Source: Dehalococcoidia bacterium (GTDB taxonomy: Bacteria > Chloroflexota > Dehalococcoidia > SZUA-161). From it: DNA of 48,386 nucleotides. Positions 25,725 through 35,586 of the stretch are shown piece after piece. The stretch covers positions 1 to 48,386 of the forward strand of contig JACWAE010000099.1 in NCBI GenBank assembly GCA_014874385.1, given 5' to 3'. The position numbers were made by a program, and so were the translations under genes. Below the pieces are notes generated by a model that saw only the letters and a program-made list of their open reading frames with translations, was not told the DNA's origin and made no database searches. The first letter of the stretch is position 1; each line of letters begins with the position of its first letter.

Positions 25725-27161
25725 ATGGTAAACAAGTTCGATGTTCTTATCATAGGAGGAGGACCTGGCGGCCTATCCATAGGTAGCTTGCTAGCCCGGG
25801 AAGGCGTATCTTCAGCAATCATAGAGAGAGAGCCTACTCTTGGAGGACGATACCGCGCTGTTCGTTTCCATGGCTGCCGCTCGGATAATGGTGTTCGCAT
25901 GCCCACGGCAATGGTTCGTACACCCAAGGAGACCTACATGTATAAGTTCTTGTCTTCTATGGGATTCCCTCCAGAAGCCAAGGTAGTAGACTGGACTATG
26001 GGCAAGGTTAGTAAAGACAACCCCAACAGGATTGAATACTTTTCTATGGACCCAAAGAAGGGAGTGGAAAATTTCTTTGATTTTTTTGCTTTTGGCAGCG
26101 GCCTTCCCATGGAGAAACCATCGAGGCAGGCGCTAATGAAAGCCTTCCGCATCATGGAAGACACCTCTGAAGAGGAATGTCGCAAGCTGGTAAATGTGAC
26201 TTTCGCTAGCTGGATCGAGAGGAATGTGGAAGACCCGATAGCGAAGGCGGTTCTCGAGCTGGCCGCTCCGCTTATGGGTGCCCCTGCCACAGTCGTTAAT
26301 TACGGAGCATTCGCTAATGTCATGGGCACCTTCCCGCGTGTTGGAGCCCTCTTATTCTGGTATCCCCGGAAGGGCAATATGGAGGATATGGTCATAACCC
26401 CTTTGGCAAACTATTATAAAGATCGCGGGGGAAAGGTACTAACGAATAGGAGAGCCAGAAGTATTCTGATAGAAAAGGGCAGAGCCAAAGGAGTTGTGGT
26501 ACATAATAATAAAACACGCTTCATAGAAGAATACAGTGCTCCGGTTGTGATATGCGCAATCCCTATCTTCGAAGCGGTGGCACGAAATATCCTTAGGCCT
26601 GAATTCCTGACAAAAGATTGGGCCAAAGCTATCGAGTTATGCGCAAAGCTATCCTACGAAGACCTGACTGGATTTTATCTTCTTCGTGAGGAGGTTATTC
26701 CCAGGAAAGGGCCTGGCTGGGTGCATATCTTCGATTCTGATTATGGCCTGCCTACCTACGTAGGAGACTGGTGCGTGGGATCGCTTTACAATGCTGTGGA
26801 GCCGCCGGGGAAACAGCTCATTTACTCTTATATCCCTGGTGGGCTTCCCGATACCCCCTTTGGGCTTACCACCCCCATGGACGCGGTTAAGGAAGCGAAT
26901 AGAAGATGGGAAACGGCCGTGGAAAAGGTATTTCCGGGGTTTGCCAAAGCTATCGAATTCAGGGGAATGACCCTTCAGCTCAACTGGGGCAGATATTCCT
27001 GGGCTGCGGTGCCCACGGAGCTCGACATGCAGTCCCCCAACATACGCGGTCTCTACTTCGGAGGCGATACAATTCGGTCTGTAACCAGTATGGTCTCAGA
27101 CAAGATTTATCAAATGGTCTTCCCGCTGTTCGAAATGATTATGAAATACATTCGCTCTTAA
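25725..27161 (+). CDS. FAD-dependent oxidoreductase, phytoene-desaturase/amine-oxidase type
   Basis: 478 residues. The N-terminal Rossmann motif is DVLIIGGGPGGLSIGSLLA, followed by the FAD ribose Glu (IIERE) and LGGRYRA. The C-terminal FAD motif GLYFGGDT is near residue 445. This is the plan of NAD(P)/FAD flavoenzymes related to phytoene desaturase. Substrate unknown. Strong ribosome site (GAGGAGG). It forms a tight plus-strand run with the next two genes (38 and 70 bp gaps), which suggests one pathway. No carotenoid genes are nearby, so carotenoid synthesis is not implied. Confidence 0.82.
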   Translation: MVNKFDVLIIGGGPGGLSIGSLLAREGVSSAIIEREPTLGGRYRAVRFHGCRSDNGVRMPTAMVRTPKETYMYKFLSSMGFPPEAKVVDWTMGKVSKDNPNRIEYFSMDPKKGVENFFDFFAFGSGLPMEKPSRQALMKAFRIMEDTSEEECRKLVNVTFASWIERNVEDPIAKAVLELAAPLMGAPATVVNYGAFANVMGTFPRVGALLFWYPRKGNMEDMVITPLANYYKDRGGKVLTNRRARSILIEKGRAKGVVVHNNKTRFIEEYSAPVVICAIPIFEAVARNILRPEFLTKDWAKAIELCAKLSYEDLTGFYLLREEVIPRKGPGWVHIFDSDYGLPTYVGDWCVGSLYNAVEPPGKQLIYSYIPGGLPDTPFGLTTPMDAVKEANRRWETAVEKVFPGFAKAIEFRGMTLQLNWGRYSWAAVPTELDMQSPNIRGLYFGGDTIRSVTSMVSDKIYQMVFPLFEMIMKYIRS

Positions 27162-27199
27162 GCTCGAAACTATGTAATGTGTAAATGAAGGAGTCATAA

Positions 27200-28876
27200 A
27201 TGGCTGACGCAAGCTTCGATGCGGTGATAATCGGAGGAGGCAAAGAAGGGCTGGTGATAGGCTGCTACCTAGCCCTCAACGGCATGACAGTAGGTCTCTT
27301 CGAGCAGGGAAACGAGCTCGGCGGCGCTGCCTGCACCGTCCCCACGCCAGCATCCGGCTTCCAAGGTAACCCCCATGCCGAGATTTGCGCGTTCTGGATG
27401 AGCCCGGCATACTACGACTTCAATCTCGGGGAAAAGGGATTGAAGTTCATTTTCCCCGAAGTAATGATGTCCAAGATATTCCCCGATGGCAGATGCATAG
27501 TCGTTTATCGGGCCTTAGAGTGGAACGAGGAACTGGGAACGGCCCTCCCGAATCAAGCCATCATTGACAGGAACCTCAAAGAACTGGAGCGGATATCACC
27601 GAGGGATGCCGAGAGGGTGGCAAAGGCCCTGGAGAAGAAGCTGTATAACTGGATGTACTCGCACGGGCAAATTCTGTTCAACCCTCCCCCTCTCCCCGGA
27701 GAGACCGACTACATCGCTGACTTGCTGAAAGACCCGGAGGGTGGAATTGACCCCAGGTACCCCTTCATGACAGAGTATGAGATAGTCTGCGACCTCTACG
27801 ATAGCCCGGAAATGAGGTCTTTTGCTCTGCAGTGGCAGCTTATGAACGGGATAGCGCCGGGCGATGTGGCGCCACCCTTGCAGGCTTTATTGCCCATGCC
27901 ATCCTTTGCCGGTCTCCAGGCGTTTGCCATAGCTGAAGGCGGCTTCCATAACGTTGCCCATGCTCTTCAGAGGGCTTTAAGCGAGCAGGGCGGTAAATTC
28001 TTCGTAGGAGCCGATGTCGACGAGGTACTGGTGAAGAACGGCCGTGCCTGTGGCATCAGGCTAGCTGACGGCACTGAGATTGAGGCTAAAAAGCTGGTGA
28101 TAGATACTGCCGAGATCAAGCAGACCGTCAGAAGACATCTCCGTAACGTGCAGATAGACCCGGAGATTCGAAGGAAGATTGACAACATAATGACAGACAG
28201 GTCACAGCTCTTCTGGGGTCATATAGCCTTCCACGAGCTGGCTCAGTATAAAGCTGCCGAGTGGAATCCCGACTGCGGCAAAGCCCGCCTGGTATTCCTC
28301 GGCGATGCTGATATTGAATACATGTACACGCACTACGGCTATCAAATGCACACCCTCAGGCCGGGCCGCTGGCCAGAGAGAACGTACATGTACGAACTCA
28401 CCACAAGTCCCTGGGACCCCAGCTATGCGCCTCCCGGTAAGCATATAGCTCTAGTAGGGGAGGGGCACCCTCCCCCCGCCAGCTACCTGACTGAGAAAGA
28501 GTGGATACAGGTGAAAAAGGAGGTGGGAGACCGCCTCATAAAGGAGTGGCAGAAATATGCTCCGAACATGACCTGGGACAACGTGATAGCAGTCAACATC
28601 CCTACACCCTATGAATATTCACAGAAAAATCCTAACTGGGTGAACGGTTGCATGTATACATCGAATCAAAGCCCCAGCCAGTGGGCAAATTTCAGGCCGA
28701 TTCCAGAGTTTTCCCAGTATCAGGTTCCCGGCATAGAAGACCTCTGGTTAGCCTCTGGCTCCCAGCATTGCGGCGGCGTCGGCACCCTGGGTTTCTCCGC
28801 CTACAACTGCTACAAAAGGATCTCCCAGCGTCTGGGTCTGAGAAAGCCCTGGGAAGAGAAAGGGCGCATGTTCTAA
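27200..28876 (+). CDS. FAD-dependent oxidoreductase, phytoene-dehydrogenase-like
   Basis: 558 residues. The Rossmann motif is DAVIIGGGKEGLVIGCYLA, where the second part departs from GxGxxG by having Lys-Glu, then ELGGAA. A CrtI-like central section (AIAEGGFHNVAHALQRALSE) and a C-terminal region with LWLASGSQHCGGVGTLGFSA are visible. It is a distant paralogue of the preceding flavoenzyme and shares its operon. The reaction is unknown; reduction or oxidation of an acyl-CoA-linked or cyclic substrate is a guess from the neighbours. Confidence 0.8.
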   Translation: MADASFDAVIIGGGKEGLVIGCYLALNGMTVGLFEQGNELGGAACTVPTPASGFQGNPHAEICAFWMSPAYYDFNLGEKGLKFIFPEVMMSKIFPDGRCIVVYRALEWNEELGTALPNQAIIDRNLKELERISPRDAERVAKALEKKLYNWMYSHGQILFNPPPLPGETDYIADLLKDPEGGIDPRYPFMTEYEIVCDLYDSPEMRSFALQWQLMNGIAPGDVAPPLQALLPMPSFAGLQAFAIAEGGFHNVAHALQRALSEQGGKFFVGADVDEVLVKNGRACGIRLADGTEIEAKKLVIDTAEIKQTVRRHLRNVQIDPEIRRKIDNIMTDRSQLFWGHIAFHELAQYKAAEWNPDCGKARLVFLGDADIEYMYTHYGYQMHTLRPGRWPERTYMYELTTSPWDPSYAPPGKHIALVGEGHPPPASYLTEKEWIQVKKEVGDRLIKEWQKYAPNMTWDNVIAVNIPTPYEYSQKNPNWVNGCMYTSNQSPSQWANFRPIPEFSQYQVPGIEDLWLASGSQHCGGVGTLGFSAYNCYKRISQRLGLRKPWEEKGRMF

Positions 28877-28946
28877 CTTGATTCTTTTCCAATGGTAAGG
28901 TAAATTGAGACGCAAGGAAATCAAAGTCTAAAAAGGGAGGCGTCGG

Positions 28947-30218
28947 ATGCTTAAAGATAAGAAGGAAGTAAGAGAAGTCTTCTCATATCCCCTTCTCAAA
29001 GCCCTGGCTCACAGGAGAACCCGCAGGTTCCCCCTGGGCTGTAAAATGGAAGAGGGTACACTTAAACATACCTCCAAGAATCCGCCGGTGCCGTTGAATG
29101 ATACGGAGACCGCCATCCTCTGCTGGGCCGGTACAGGGATAACAGGCACTATCGCCGCAGATATGCCCACCAACGACGTGCAGGGAAGTATGTTCACAAG
29201 CTGGGTAGGAAGGACCACTCCCTACGCTTGCAATGTACATAATATGAAGCTCTTTTTCACAAATGATAAAGGCCTTTTCGTCTATGACCCTAAAAAAGCA
29301 ACCAAAGCCGTGGAGATTGAAACGGAGGCGGATTGGGATAAGATTGCCAAATATTTCAAGCAGGATACGGTCAAGCTTTCCGATGGCAGGTTCGCCATGA
29401 TACCGGAGACCCTGGTGAGGATAGTTCACTGGAATACCAACAGGCCCGGCACCACCCTGTTCATGCCCATACTGGAGATATCAGAGGAGTATCTCGATGC
29501 CGTGATAGCCGTGTTCATGGGCGAAGGCTACAAGGTATTCGATGACATTAAAGGTACGAGCCCCGCAGGGATAAAGAAATGGGTTGATAATGGGACATTA
29601 AAGGGCCCCGATGTGCCACTCTCCTCTTTCGAATACACCATATTCCTGGGCAATCTCGCCCCCCCATTCCACGCCTTACAAAACATCCAACTGATGGCAG
29701 AGGCTATGGGCCTTGGCTCTATTATCATGACTGGATACATAGGGATATTAGCGCTGCAATCTCTAGGCTTTCGTTACAGCATGGCCAAGGAGGGGTCGGG
29801 CGCCATGCTGGGCCTGAATCCCGTGGGCCTGGACGGAATCTTTGAAAGCTACCAGCCGCCATACTACAAGACCATGAACGATGCCGTAGACGCCTTCATC
29901 GAGAAGAAGTTCGGCAAGAACGGGATGTATACGCCCAACTACAAGGGGATGGTGCCTTTTAGCAAGAGTTGGAAGAAGGTACAGCCAGGGTATCCGGTGC
30001 CCAGCAAAAAGGTCATCCAGATAACCAAGGATTATTGCAACTATGTATTCGATACCTATGGCAGATTCCCTGCCACTTTCGATACCATCGTGATGCCCGA
30101 ATGGCTGCAGGTGCACCACCTGGAGCAAGAGTTTTACCATAAATACGGGCTGGACAAGCTTTTGAATGAGACTCACAAGAAGCATATGGGGCTATGGCAT
30201 AAGCAGTCAGGCAAATGA
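28947..30218 (+). CDS. Nitroreductase-superfamily-like protein (SagB-like)
   Basis: 423 residues. I place it by pattern: HRRTRRFPLG near the N-terminus, LNDTETAILCWAGTGITG, then GRTTPYACNVHNMKLFFTND followed by KGLFVYDP, and AMGLGSIIMTGY. This order resembles SagB-type nitroreductases, where RRT.PSAGA and GLYHYDP are hallmarks. These enzymes bind FMN and oxidise or reduce diverse substrates. The last 150 residues are not recognised. It is the third gene of the flavoenzyme run and converges on the dehydratase activator gene. Confidence 0.6.
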   Translation: MLKDKKEVREVFSYPLLKALAHRRTRRFPLGCKMEEGTLKHTSKNPPVPLNDTETAILCWAGTGITGTIAADMPTNDVQGSMFTSWVGRTTPYACNVHNMKLFFTNDKGLFVYDPKKATKAVEIETEADWDKIAKYFKQDTVKLSDGRFAMIPETLVRIVHWNTNRPGTTLFMPILEISEEYLDAVIAVFMGEGYKVFDDIKGTSPAGIKKWVDNGTLKGPDVPLSSFEYTIFLGNLAPPFHALQNIQLMAEAMGLGSIIMTGYIGILALQSLGFRYSMAKEGSGAMLGLNPVGLDGIFESYQPPYYKTMNDAVDAFIEKKFGKNGMYTPNYKGMVPFSKSWKKVQPGYPVPSKKVIQITKDYCNYVFDTYGRFPATFDTIVMPEWLQVHHLEQEFYHKYGLDKLLNETHKKHMGLWHKQSGK

Positions 30219-30324
30219 GTGAAGCCAAAGAAAAGGAGGGCCTCGGAAATTTGTTTAGCGCAGAACCAGGTCTATTTAATTGTATTCAACTTACGATAAT
30301 GCTATGAGTTTTTCACAAATCTGT

Positions 30325-31107
30325 CTAGCGGATAACACCCAGCTCACGTCTGGCGAGCAAAGCAGCTCCCAGGGCGCCGACTATCTGAGGCTCCTCCGGA
30401 ATCAGGATGGGAAGCCCGATTCCGGCTTCCAGAGCATTCTTAACCCCCATATTCTTGGCGACGCCTCCCGTGAACACCACCTGCTCCCTGTAGCCCACGG
30501 TTCTTCCCATTACTACCACTCTGGAAGCCACAGCCCGATGAATCCCAGCGACTATGTCCTCCCTGGTCCTTCCATCGGCGCGCAGTGACACCATCTCAGT
30601 TTCGGCAAATATAGTGCAAGTGCTGCTTATGGTGCAGGGCTCCTTGCTGGTCAGGGATATCGGCCCCATTTCTTCGATAGCGAGGCCCAGAACTCCCGCC
30701 ATAACCTCCAGGAATCTACCTGTCCCGGCAGCGCACTTGTCATTCATGACAAAATCGCTGACGGTGCCGTTTTCACGGACTCCGATAACTTTGCTATCTT
30801 GACCGCCTACGTCGATGACTGTTCTGGCTGCTGGAATTAAAAAGTTGACCCCCCTTGCGTGGCAGATAATCTCAGTTACCGCCTTGTTGGCAAAGGCAAC
30901 TGAGTTCCGCCCATAACCTGTGGAGATGACAAAGCTGAGGTCAGGCATAGTGAGCCGAGCTTGCTCCAGAGCCGCCCTAGTAACTTTTTCTGCCGCTCGG
31001 GCAACGCTGTCGCCTGTTGGCATAACGGCGTAGGACAGAATCTCGTCATCTGCCACAATGACTGTTTTGGCAGTGGCCGCTCCAACATCAACTCCTGCGG
31101 TAATCAT
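30325..31107 (-). CDS. 2-hydroxyacyl-CoA dehydratase activator (BcrAD/BadFG-type ATPase)
   Basis: 260 residues. It belongs to the ASKHA ATPase fold: GVDVGAATAKTVIV at the N-terminus, IDVGGQDSKVI, and FTGGVAKNMGV at the C-terminus. The two Cys that hold the 4Fe-4S cluster between two subunits are in NDKCAAGTGRF and SSTCTIFAETE. The dimer injects one electron into the partner dehydratase or benzoyl-CoA-reductase at the cost of ATP. It lies 7 bp after the second dehydratase-like subunit, in one operon. Confidence 0.92.
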   Translation of the reverse strand: MITAGVDVGAATAKTVIVADDEILSYAVMPTGDSVARAAEKVTRAALEQARLTMPDLSFVISTGYGRNSVAFANKAVTEIICHARGVNFLIPAARTVIDVGGQDSKVIGVRENGTVSDFVMNDKCAAGTGRFLEVMAGVLGLAIEEMGPISLTSKEPCTISSTCTIFAETEMVSLRADGRTREDIVAGIHRAVASRVVVMGRTVGYREQVVFTGGVAKNMGVKNALEAGIGLPILIPEEPQIVGALGAALLARRELGVIR

Positions 31108-31114
31108 CCTTGCT

Positions 31115-32509
31115 TTACGCCGCCTTGGCAGCCTTGGCCGCCCTCAGCAGTTCCGCAAATGTTTCGACTCTCGTCCTCAACTGTCCAGCACTGTAGTTTC
31201 GGGTGTCATAGCAGTCTCCCTCCAGGACCAGCACCGGTATGCCCAGCTCTCTCTCTATGGTCCTCTTGGTTATCATGACAGTGGGTACCCATTCGCGGCA
31301 AGAATAGGGGTAAAAGTCTATTGCTCCATCCACATTGAAAGCCTTGCAGTTCGCCAGGTTGATAGCAACGTGGGCTTCGCAGGAGTGCGGTACATCCAGA
31401 CACGGGCCTACACCGATCATGTCCCCCCACTCCCTGTACGGGTGTCTGGCCATTACCCACGGGCTGAGCCAGAACGGTATTTGAATACGGATAGCCAGGC
31501 CTGCCTGCTCTATCATACGCGTTATGCCCGGGTCGACACTTATCGTAGCGGTAACGAAGACGCCGGGGGCTCCTTTCTCGACTACCCCCTTGCCCTGGTT
31601 GACCCTCTCCTCCACCTCGCCACACAATATCTCCAGCGCCTCCTGTTTCCCTTCGATGTCTCTTGTTGGCATGGAGTTCAGGAAAAAGGCATGTACCAGG
31701 CTCGTCTGACTTATGGGCTGGGGATCAGCATGTCCAATGAGCTCCACCAACTGCTGGAACTTCAGACGGAATATGGCGTTAGCCTTATTGGCGGTGCGTA
31801 TCGCCTCCTCCTTCATTTTAGAGCCGATCACCTCCTCAAATGTCTGGAAGAGCTTGCGAGCCTGTGAACCACAGTAGCGAACGCGGTAGTCATTGAATTT
31901 GGGCCAGTCGCCCCAGTTGGGGTCAGGGCAGCTATCGAGGTATGCTACAGGAACGCCGTAGACCTCATGCAGCAACTGCTCCGCCTCAGCCGGCTGATCG
32001 CAATGATAGGACGCTATCACTGACAAATCAGGGAAAGGGATTACGCCCTTCACCATTGCCCCCAGCCGGGTCTGATACAGGGCACAGTGGGCGGCTCCTG
32101 GCGGCAGGCCGTTCTCCTCCCCTGCCACCAGAAAGGGGGTGAGTTTATCGAAGATCTGGCCCATGGTCATGTTGATTATCTGCCCTGGAGTGGCGAAATA
32201 CACTTCTTTCTCATCGGTTGACAGCATCATTGACATCAATGGCCTGAGTTCCATGGGGAAATCGCTGTAGACTATTTTCTCGTGTTCCTCTCTCGCCAGC
32301 ACGAGATTAACAAGCTCCCTCATCCATATCCCAAGGAATTTACGCACACCCAGCAACTCGATGTCCAAATACTGTCTCAGCCTCTGCTCGCCCCGCTTAA
32401 TGTCCTCCTTCTCTATGCCGAGGACCTTGAAAGCCTTGTCAATCCTTGGCCTTTGCTTTTCTATCTCATCGGAGTCAAAGCTACACAACTTGAGAAGCTC
32501 GGTGTACAT
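31115..32509 (-). CDS. 2-hydroxyacyl-CoA dehydratase / benzoyl-CoA reductase-like subunit
   Basis: 464 residues of the HgdB/FldB/BcrB-C family. The C-terminal block VLEGDCYDTRNYSAGQLRTR with VETFAELL is the family signature. Cysteines that could bind a 4Fe-4S cluster occur in YLDSCPD, in PHSCEAH and in FYPYSCREW. GGGAGG precedes the ATG. Together with the 32512-33663 protein it should form the catalytic heterodimer served by the activator. Whether it dehydrates 2-hydroxyacyl-CoA or reduces an aromatic or cyclic acyl-CoA cannot be decided. Confidence 0.88.
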   Translation of the reverse strand: MYTELLKLCSFDSDEIEKQRPRIDKAFKVLGIEKEDIKRGEQRLRQYLDIELLGVRKFLGIWMRELVNLVLAREEHEKIVYSDFPMELRPLMSMMLSTDEKEVYFATPGQIINMTMGQIFDKLTPFLVAGEENGLPPGAAHCALYQTRLGAMVKGVIPFPDLSVIASYHCDQPAEAEQLLHEVYGVPVAYLDSCPDPNWGDWPKFNDYRVRYCGSQARKLFQTFEEVIGSKMKEEAIRTANKANAIFRLKFQQLVELIGHADPQPISQTSLVHAFFLNSMPTRDIEGKQEALEILCGEVEERVNQGKGVVEKGAPGVFVTATISVDPGITRMIEQAGLAIRIQIPFWLSPWVMARHPYREWGDMIGVGPCLDVPHSCEAHVAINLANCKAFNVDGAIDFYPYSCREWVPTVMITKRTIERELGIPVLVLEGDCYDTRNYSAGQLRTRVETFAELLRAAKAAKAA

Positions 32510-32511
32510 GG

Positions 32512-33663
32512 CTATCTGCCTCCCCCTGCCTTGATGATTTCAACAAAGGTCTCGATCCTTGTCCTGAGAGGGCCCCTCTCGGAAACATCGTAATCTGATT
32601 GAATCTTCAGCATCGGTATATCGAGTTCCTTCTTCAGCAGCTTCTCGAAATAGAACGCCTGAATATCATAGCTGCTCCGGTACATGAGCTGGTACCAGAT
32701 TATCCCATCTACCTTGAAATCCCTGGCCAGCTCTATCAGATAATCCAGCCTTTCCCTGGATGGTCTGAACCAGGCTGGGGGCACTCTTCTCCGGAAGTAT
32801 CTATCTGCCAGGGACTCCATAAGGTCACCGTTAACCCGGACATTCTCCCAGTAATGTCTGATCCCTTCGGCGAATTCCTCAATGACTATCGATGCCCCAG
32901 CTTCCTCCGCCATCTCTAAAACCTTGTAGTCACCCATAGCCAGAGTGGAGCCTGTCAACAAAAGCCGCGGCCTCTTTGGGCCAGATGCAGGCTTCTCCCT
33001 TAACTCTTGATTGATTGACTCGAGCGCATTGATGAAGATTGGTCTATCGGCAATAAAAGAGGCATGATTCAGTTTCACGAACTCACGTCCGGTTATCAGT
33101 GGCCGCTCAGACAAACGCAACAGGCTTATCTCCTTCAACAGCTCTCTCATTCTATTGCACGAATCGATGGCTTCCCTGAGTTTCCTGTCCTCTATCTTGT
33201 TGCCGGTGAACTCCTCCAGCTTTTTCTTAAGCGCATGCAGTCCTGCCAGATAGTATTCAAAGGCGTGTTCGTCTTTCTGATGAGGTACGCCAAACCTGAA
33301 CACGTTGGCATTGGCGAAGAAGTTGAAGCAGTCGGCTATGGTCTTGATATTGTGGTCTGTGATAGGGACGACGAGAAGGTCTATTATCTCGTAGAGAGGG
33401 TCACCACCCATCATTCTGTACCCAATCTGAGACCTGCAGAATGTGTCTATGAATCGGGGAACATACGCGGCGCTTTCTGCTACGGGCTCCGGGTCTCCCC
33501 CCCGAATAAGTCCTACTGGCATAGCGCCGGACGCATAGACTAGCTCCTCCGGCATATAGCCTCCAGGGGCGTAACCGATGAGTTTAGTCCCGCTCTTCCT
33601 CAACCGTGTCAACTCGGTCAGTCTGGTTGCCAGGTGGTCAGAAAGTCGCTTCATCGCTTCCAT
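32512..33663 (-). CDS. 2-hydroxyacyl-CoA dehydratase / benzoyl-CoA reductase-like subunit, second chain
   Basis: 383 residues from the ATG ending at 33663 (MEAMKRLSDHL), with AGAGGTG upstream; a further upstream start is possible. The family signature IQSDYDVSERGPLRTRIETF is at the C-terminus. The N-terminal half has GYAPGGYMPEELVYASGAMP and cluster-candidate Cys in DTFCRSQIGY and ADCFNFF. It is the first gene of the three-gene operon, with a 2-bp gap to the next gene. It is about 80 residues shorter than its partner, as for alpha/beta pairs of the family. Confidence 0.88.
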   Translation of the reverse strand: MEAMKRLSDHLATRLTELTRLRKSGTKLIGYAPGGYMPEELVYASGAMPVGLIRGGDPEPVAESAAYVPRFIDTFCRSQIGYRMMGGDPLYEIIDLLVVPITDHNIKTIADCFNFFANANVFRFGVPHQKDEHAFEYYLAGLHALKKKLEEFTGNKIEDRKLREAIDSCNRMRELLKEISLLRLSERPLITGREFVKLNHASFIADRPIFINALESINQELREKPASGPKRPRLLLTGSTLAMGDYKVLEMAEEAGASIVIEEFAEGIRHYWENVRVNGDLMESLADRYFRRRVPPAWFRPSRERLDYLIELARDFKVDGIIWYQLMYRSSYDIQAFYFEKLLKKELDIPMLKIQSDYDVSERGPLRTRIETFVEIIKAGGGR

Positions 33664-33799
33664 TAAAAAACACCTCTGGCTTTGTATGTTAACATTCAGT
33701 ATTATCTGCGTCAACGTGATGCTCACAGTCTATTACACCATCCCATGCATCAGAAAGTGATAAGATAACGTTTAGCAAATGGGGAGTGCACAGGCGCAG

Positions 33800-33814
33800 T
33801 CCGCCTCAGGCGGA
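33800..33814. repeat. Short GC-rich palindrome
   Basis: TCCGCC-TCA-GGCGGA, a 6-bp perfect stem, downstream of rpoD. No T-tract follows on either strand, so it is not a clear terminator. It may be one copy of an interspersed repeat. Confidence 0.35.
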
Positions 33815-33860
33815 TGGGGGATAAAAGGGGTTGAAATGATAAGGGCAAACTATGCGCGCC

Positions 33861-35405
33861 TTATCCCATGTCTTCCAGGTAGTCCCTTAACTTCTGGGAC
33901 CTGCTGCGGTGTCGTAGCTTGCGAATGGCTTTAGCTTCAATCTGTCGGATACGTTCCCTGGTGACGCCGAATTCTTGGCCAACCTCTTCCAGAGTACGAC
34001 TGCGGCCATCTTCAAGCCCGAATCTGCTTAAGAGTACCCGGCGTTCTCTCGGAGTGAGTGTATAGAGCACCTCATCTATCTGATTCTTCAGTAAATTCAT
34101 AGATGCGGCTTCCACAGGGGAAACCGTGGATTGGTCTTCAATGAAATCACCAAGCTGGGTATCCTCCTCTCCACCGATTGGCATCTCGAGAGAGACCGGC
34201 TCTTGAGATATCTGGACAATCTCCCTGACTCTCTTAGGGGAAAGCCCCATGCCTTTAGCGATCTCCTTGAAGGTCGGTTCCCGCCCGTATTCCTGAGATA
34301 GGCGCCGGCTTGTTCTAATAAGCTTATTTACAGTCTCTACCATGTGAACCGGGATGCGAATAGTGCGGGCTTTATCGGCTACATGTCTGGTGACTGCCTG
34401 ACGTATCCACCACGTAGCATAGGTGCTGAACTTATACCCTTTGCGATAGTCAAATTTCTCCACTGCCCGAATAAGACCCAAGTTACCTTCTTGAATTAGA
34501 TCAAGGAGCGACATGCCACGATTGACATACTTCTTAGCTATGCTGACGACAAGGCGAAGGTTAGCTTCGATCAGATGAGCTCGTGCCTTGTCTCCCTCCT
34601 CTTTTATGCTTTTCCAATGCTCCTGCAATTGAGACTCCAGCGATGCAATGCTCTTGCAAAACGCTGCCTGTGATACAAAGCTCGGCAGCTCAGCAACAGA
34701 GATTTTGCCCCCGATAGCCCCGAGCACTTCCTCAGGAATAATGGAAATAAAAACTGAAAGCTCCCTCAGAGTCTCTTTTGCCGCATATAGATCGGCGGCA
34801 GTTCTCTCAACTATGCCCTTTAATAAATTCTTATCTACTTCGCCTTCGATCGCCTTCCGCAGCTTTGGATGGAAGACTAGCTCGGAGAAACCCTTCACCT
34901 TTGTAAGACCGAGCTCCTTCTGCAGAGCCACCAGGAAAGTCGAAACTCGTCCCAGTGCACTGAGTAGGGCAATTGCCTCTTCTACACCGGAGGGAAGTTT
35001 TCCATGCTCATTGCGCCATTCCTCTTCAATCATCTTGAGGTATTTCGCCTCTTCAATCTTCTTTCCCAGTTGCTTCTCTTCTTCTGCGCTGAGCAAGGAG
35101 ACACGTCCCATCTCCTGCAGGTACATTTTTATCGGATCTTCGCTGATTTCATCCGCTTCAGACCTACTTTCTTCCCGTTCTTCAGCCTCCTCTTCCTCCT
35201 CCGAAATATCGTCATCGGACAGCTCTGCCACACGCAAAACAGCTTCGCCCTCACTATCAGGCATATCCTCATCTAAGGGCACAAAGGAATCCTCCTGCTG
35301 AGGTGCGTCTTCCTCTAGTTTCGTCGCCGAGGCAGATACTCTATCTAAATTGAGGTCGCCCTCTTGGTAATCAAGTTCCTGAATTTTTCTTTTCTGCGCT
35401 CTCAT
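33861..35405 (-). CDS. rpoD: Primary RNA polymerase sigma factor
   Basis: 514 residues. An acidic N-terminal region (about 55-100, rich in Glu) precedes region 1.2 ([17 protein letters not shown]). A spacer of about 130 residues follows, then regions 2.1-2.4 ([34 protein letters not shown]), region 3 ([11 protein letters not shown]) and region 4.2 ([19 protein letters not shown]). This is the group 1 sigma factor plan. The reading frame starts at the ATG ending at 35405. An operator-like motif lies about 120 bp upstream. Confidence 0.95.
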   Translation of the reverse strand: MRAQKRKIQELDYQEGDLNLDRVSASATKLEEDAPQQEDSFVPLDEDMPDSEGEAVLRVAELSDDDISEEEEEAEEREESRSEADEISEDPIKMYLQEMGRVSLLSAEEEKQLGKKIEEAKYLKMIEEEWRNEHGKLPSGVEEAIALLSALGRVSTFLVALQKELGLTKVKGFSELVFHPKLRKAIEGEVDKNLLKGIVERTAADLYAAKETLRELSVFISIIPEEVLGAIGGKISVAELPSFVSQAAFCKSIASLESQLQEHWKSIKEEGDKARAHLIEANLRLVVSIAKKYVNRGMSLLDLIQEGNLGLIRAVEKFDYRKGYKFSTYATWWIRQAVTRHVADKARTIRIPVHMVETVNKLIRTSRRLSQEYGREPTFKEIAKGMGLSPKRVREIVQISQEPVSLEMPIGGEEDTQLGDFIEDQSTVSPVEAASMNLLKNQIDEVLYTLTPRERRVLLSRFGLEDGRSRTLEEVGQEFGVTRERIRQIEAKAIRKLRHRSRSQKLRDYLEDMG

Positions 35406-35515
35406 ACATTTTCGCTCCCAATCAAGTTTCGGACAATCGCAGGCAACATTACTCTCGATTGCTCCTTTGCCCTTGCTCTTTCAAACAAAAATATATTAAC
35501 AATGGGGTTCGGCGC

Positions 35516-35537
35516 TGAATATGACTTTTGTCTCAAA
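35516..35537 (-). promoter_or_regulatory. Shared operator-like motif, copy 3
   Basis: Minus-strand core TGAGAC-AAAA-GTCATATTCA, matching copies 1 and 2 at 17 of 22 positions. It lies about 120 bp upstream of rpoD on the coding strand. Confidence 0.4.
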
Positions 35538-35586
35538 AAGCCGGCCCAGATACACACGAGTTTATTTATCCTACCTTCTCCAGAAT

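Noticed and set aside
25725-28876. Carotenoid biosynthesis genes
   Set aside because: The two flavoenzymes only share a fold with phytoene desaturase; there is no phytoene synthase or other carotenoid gene nearby.
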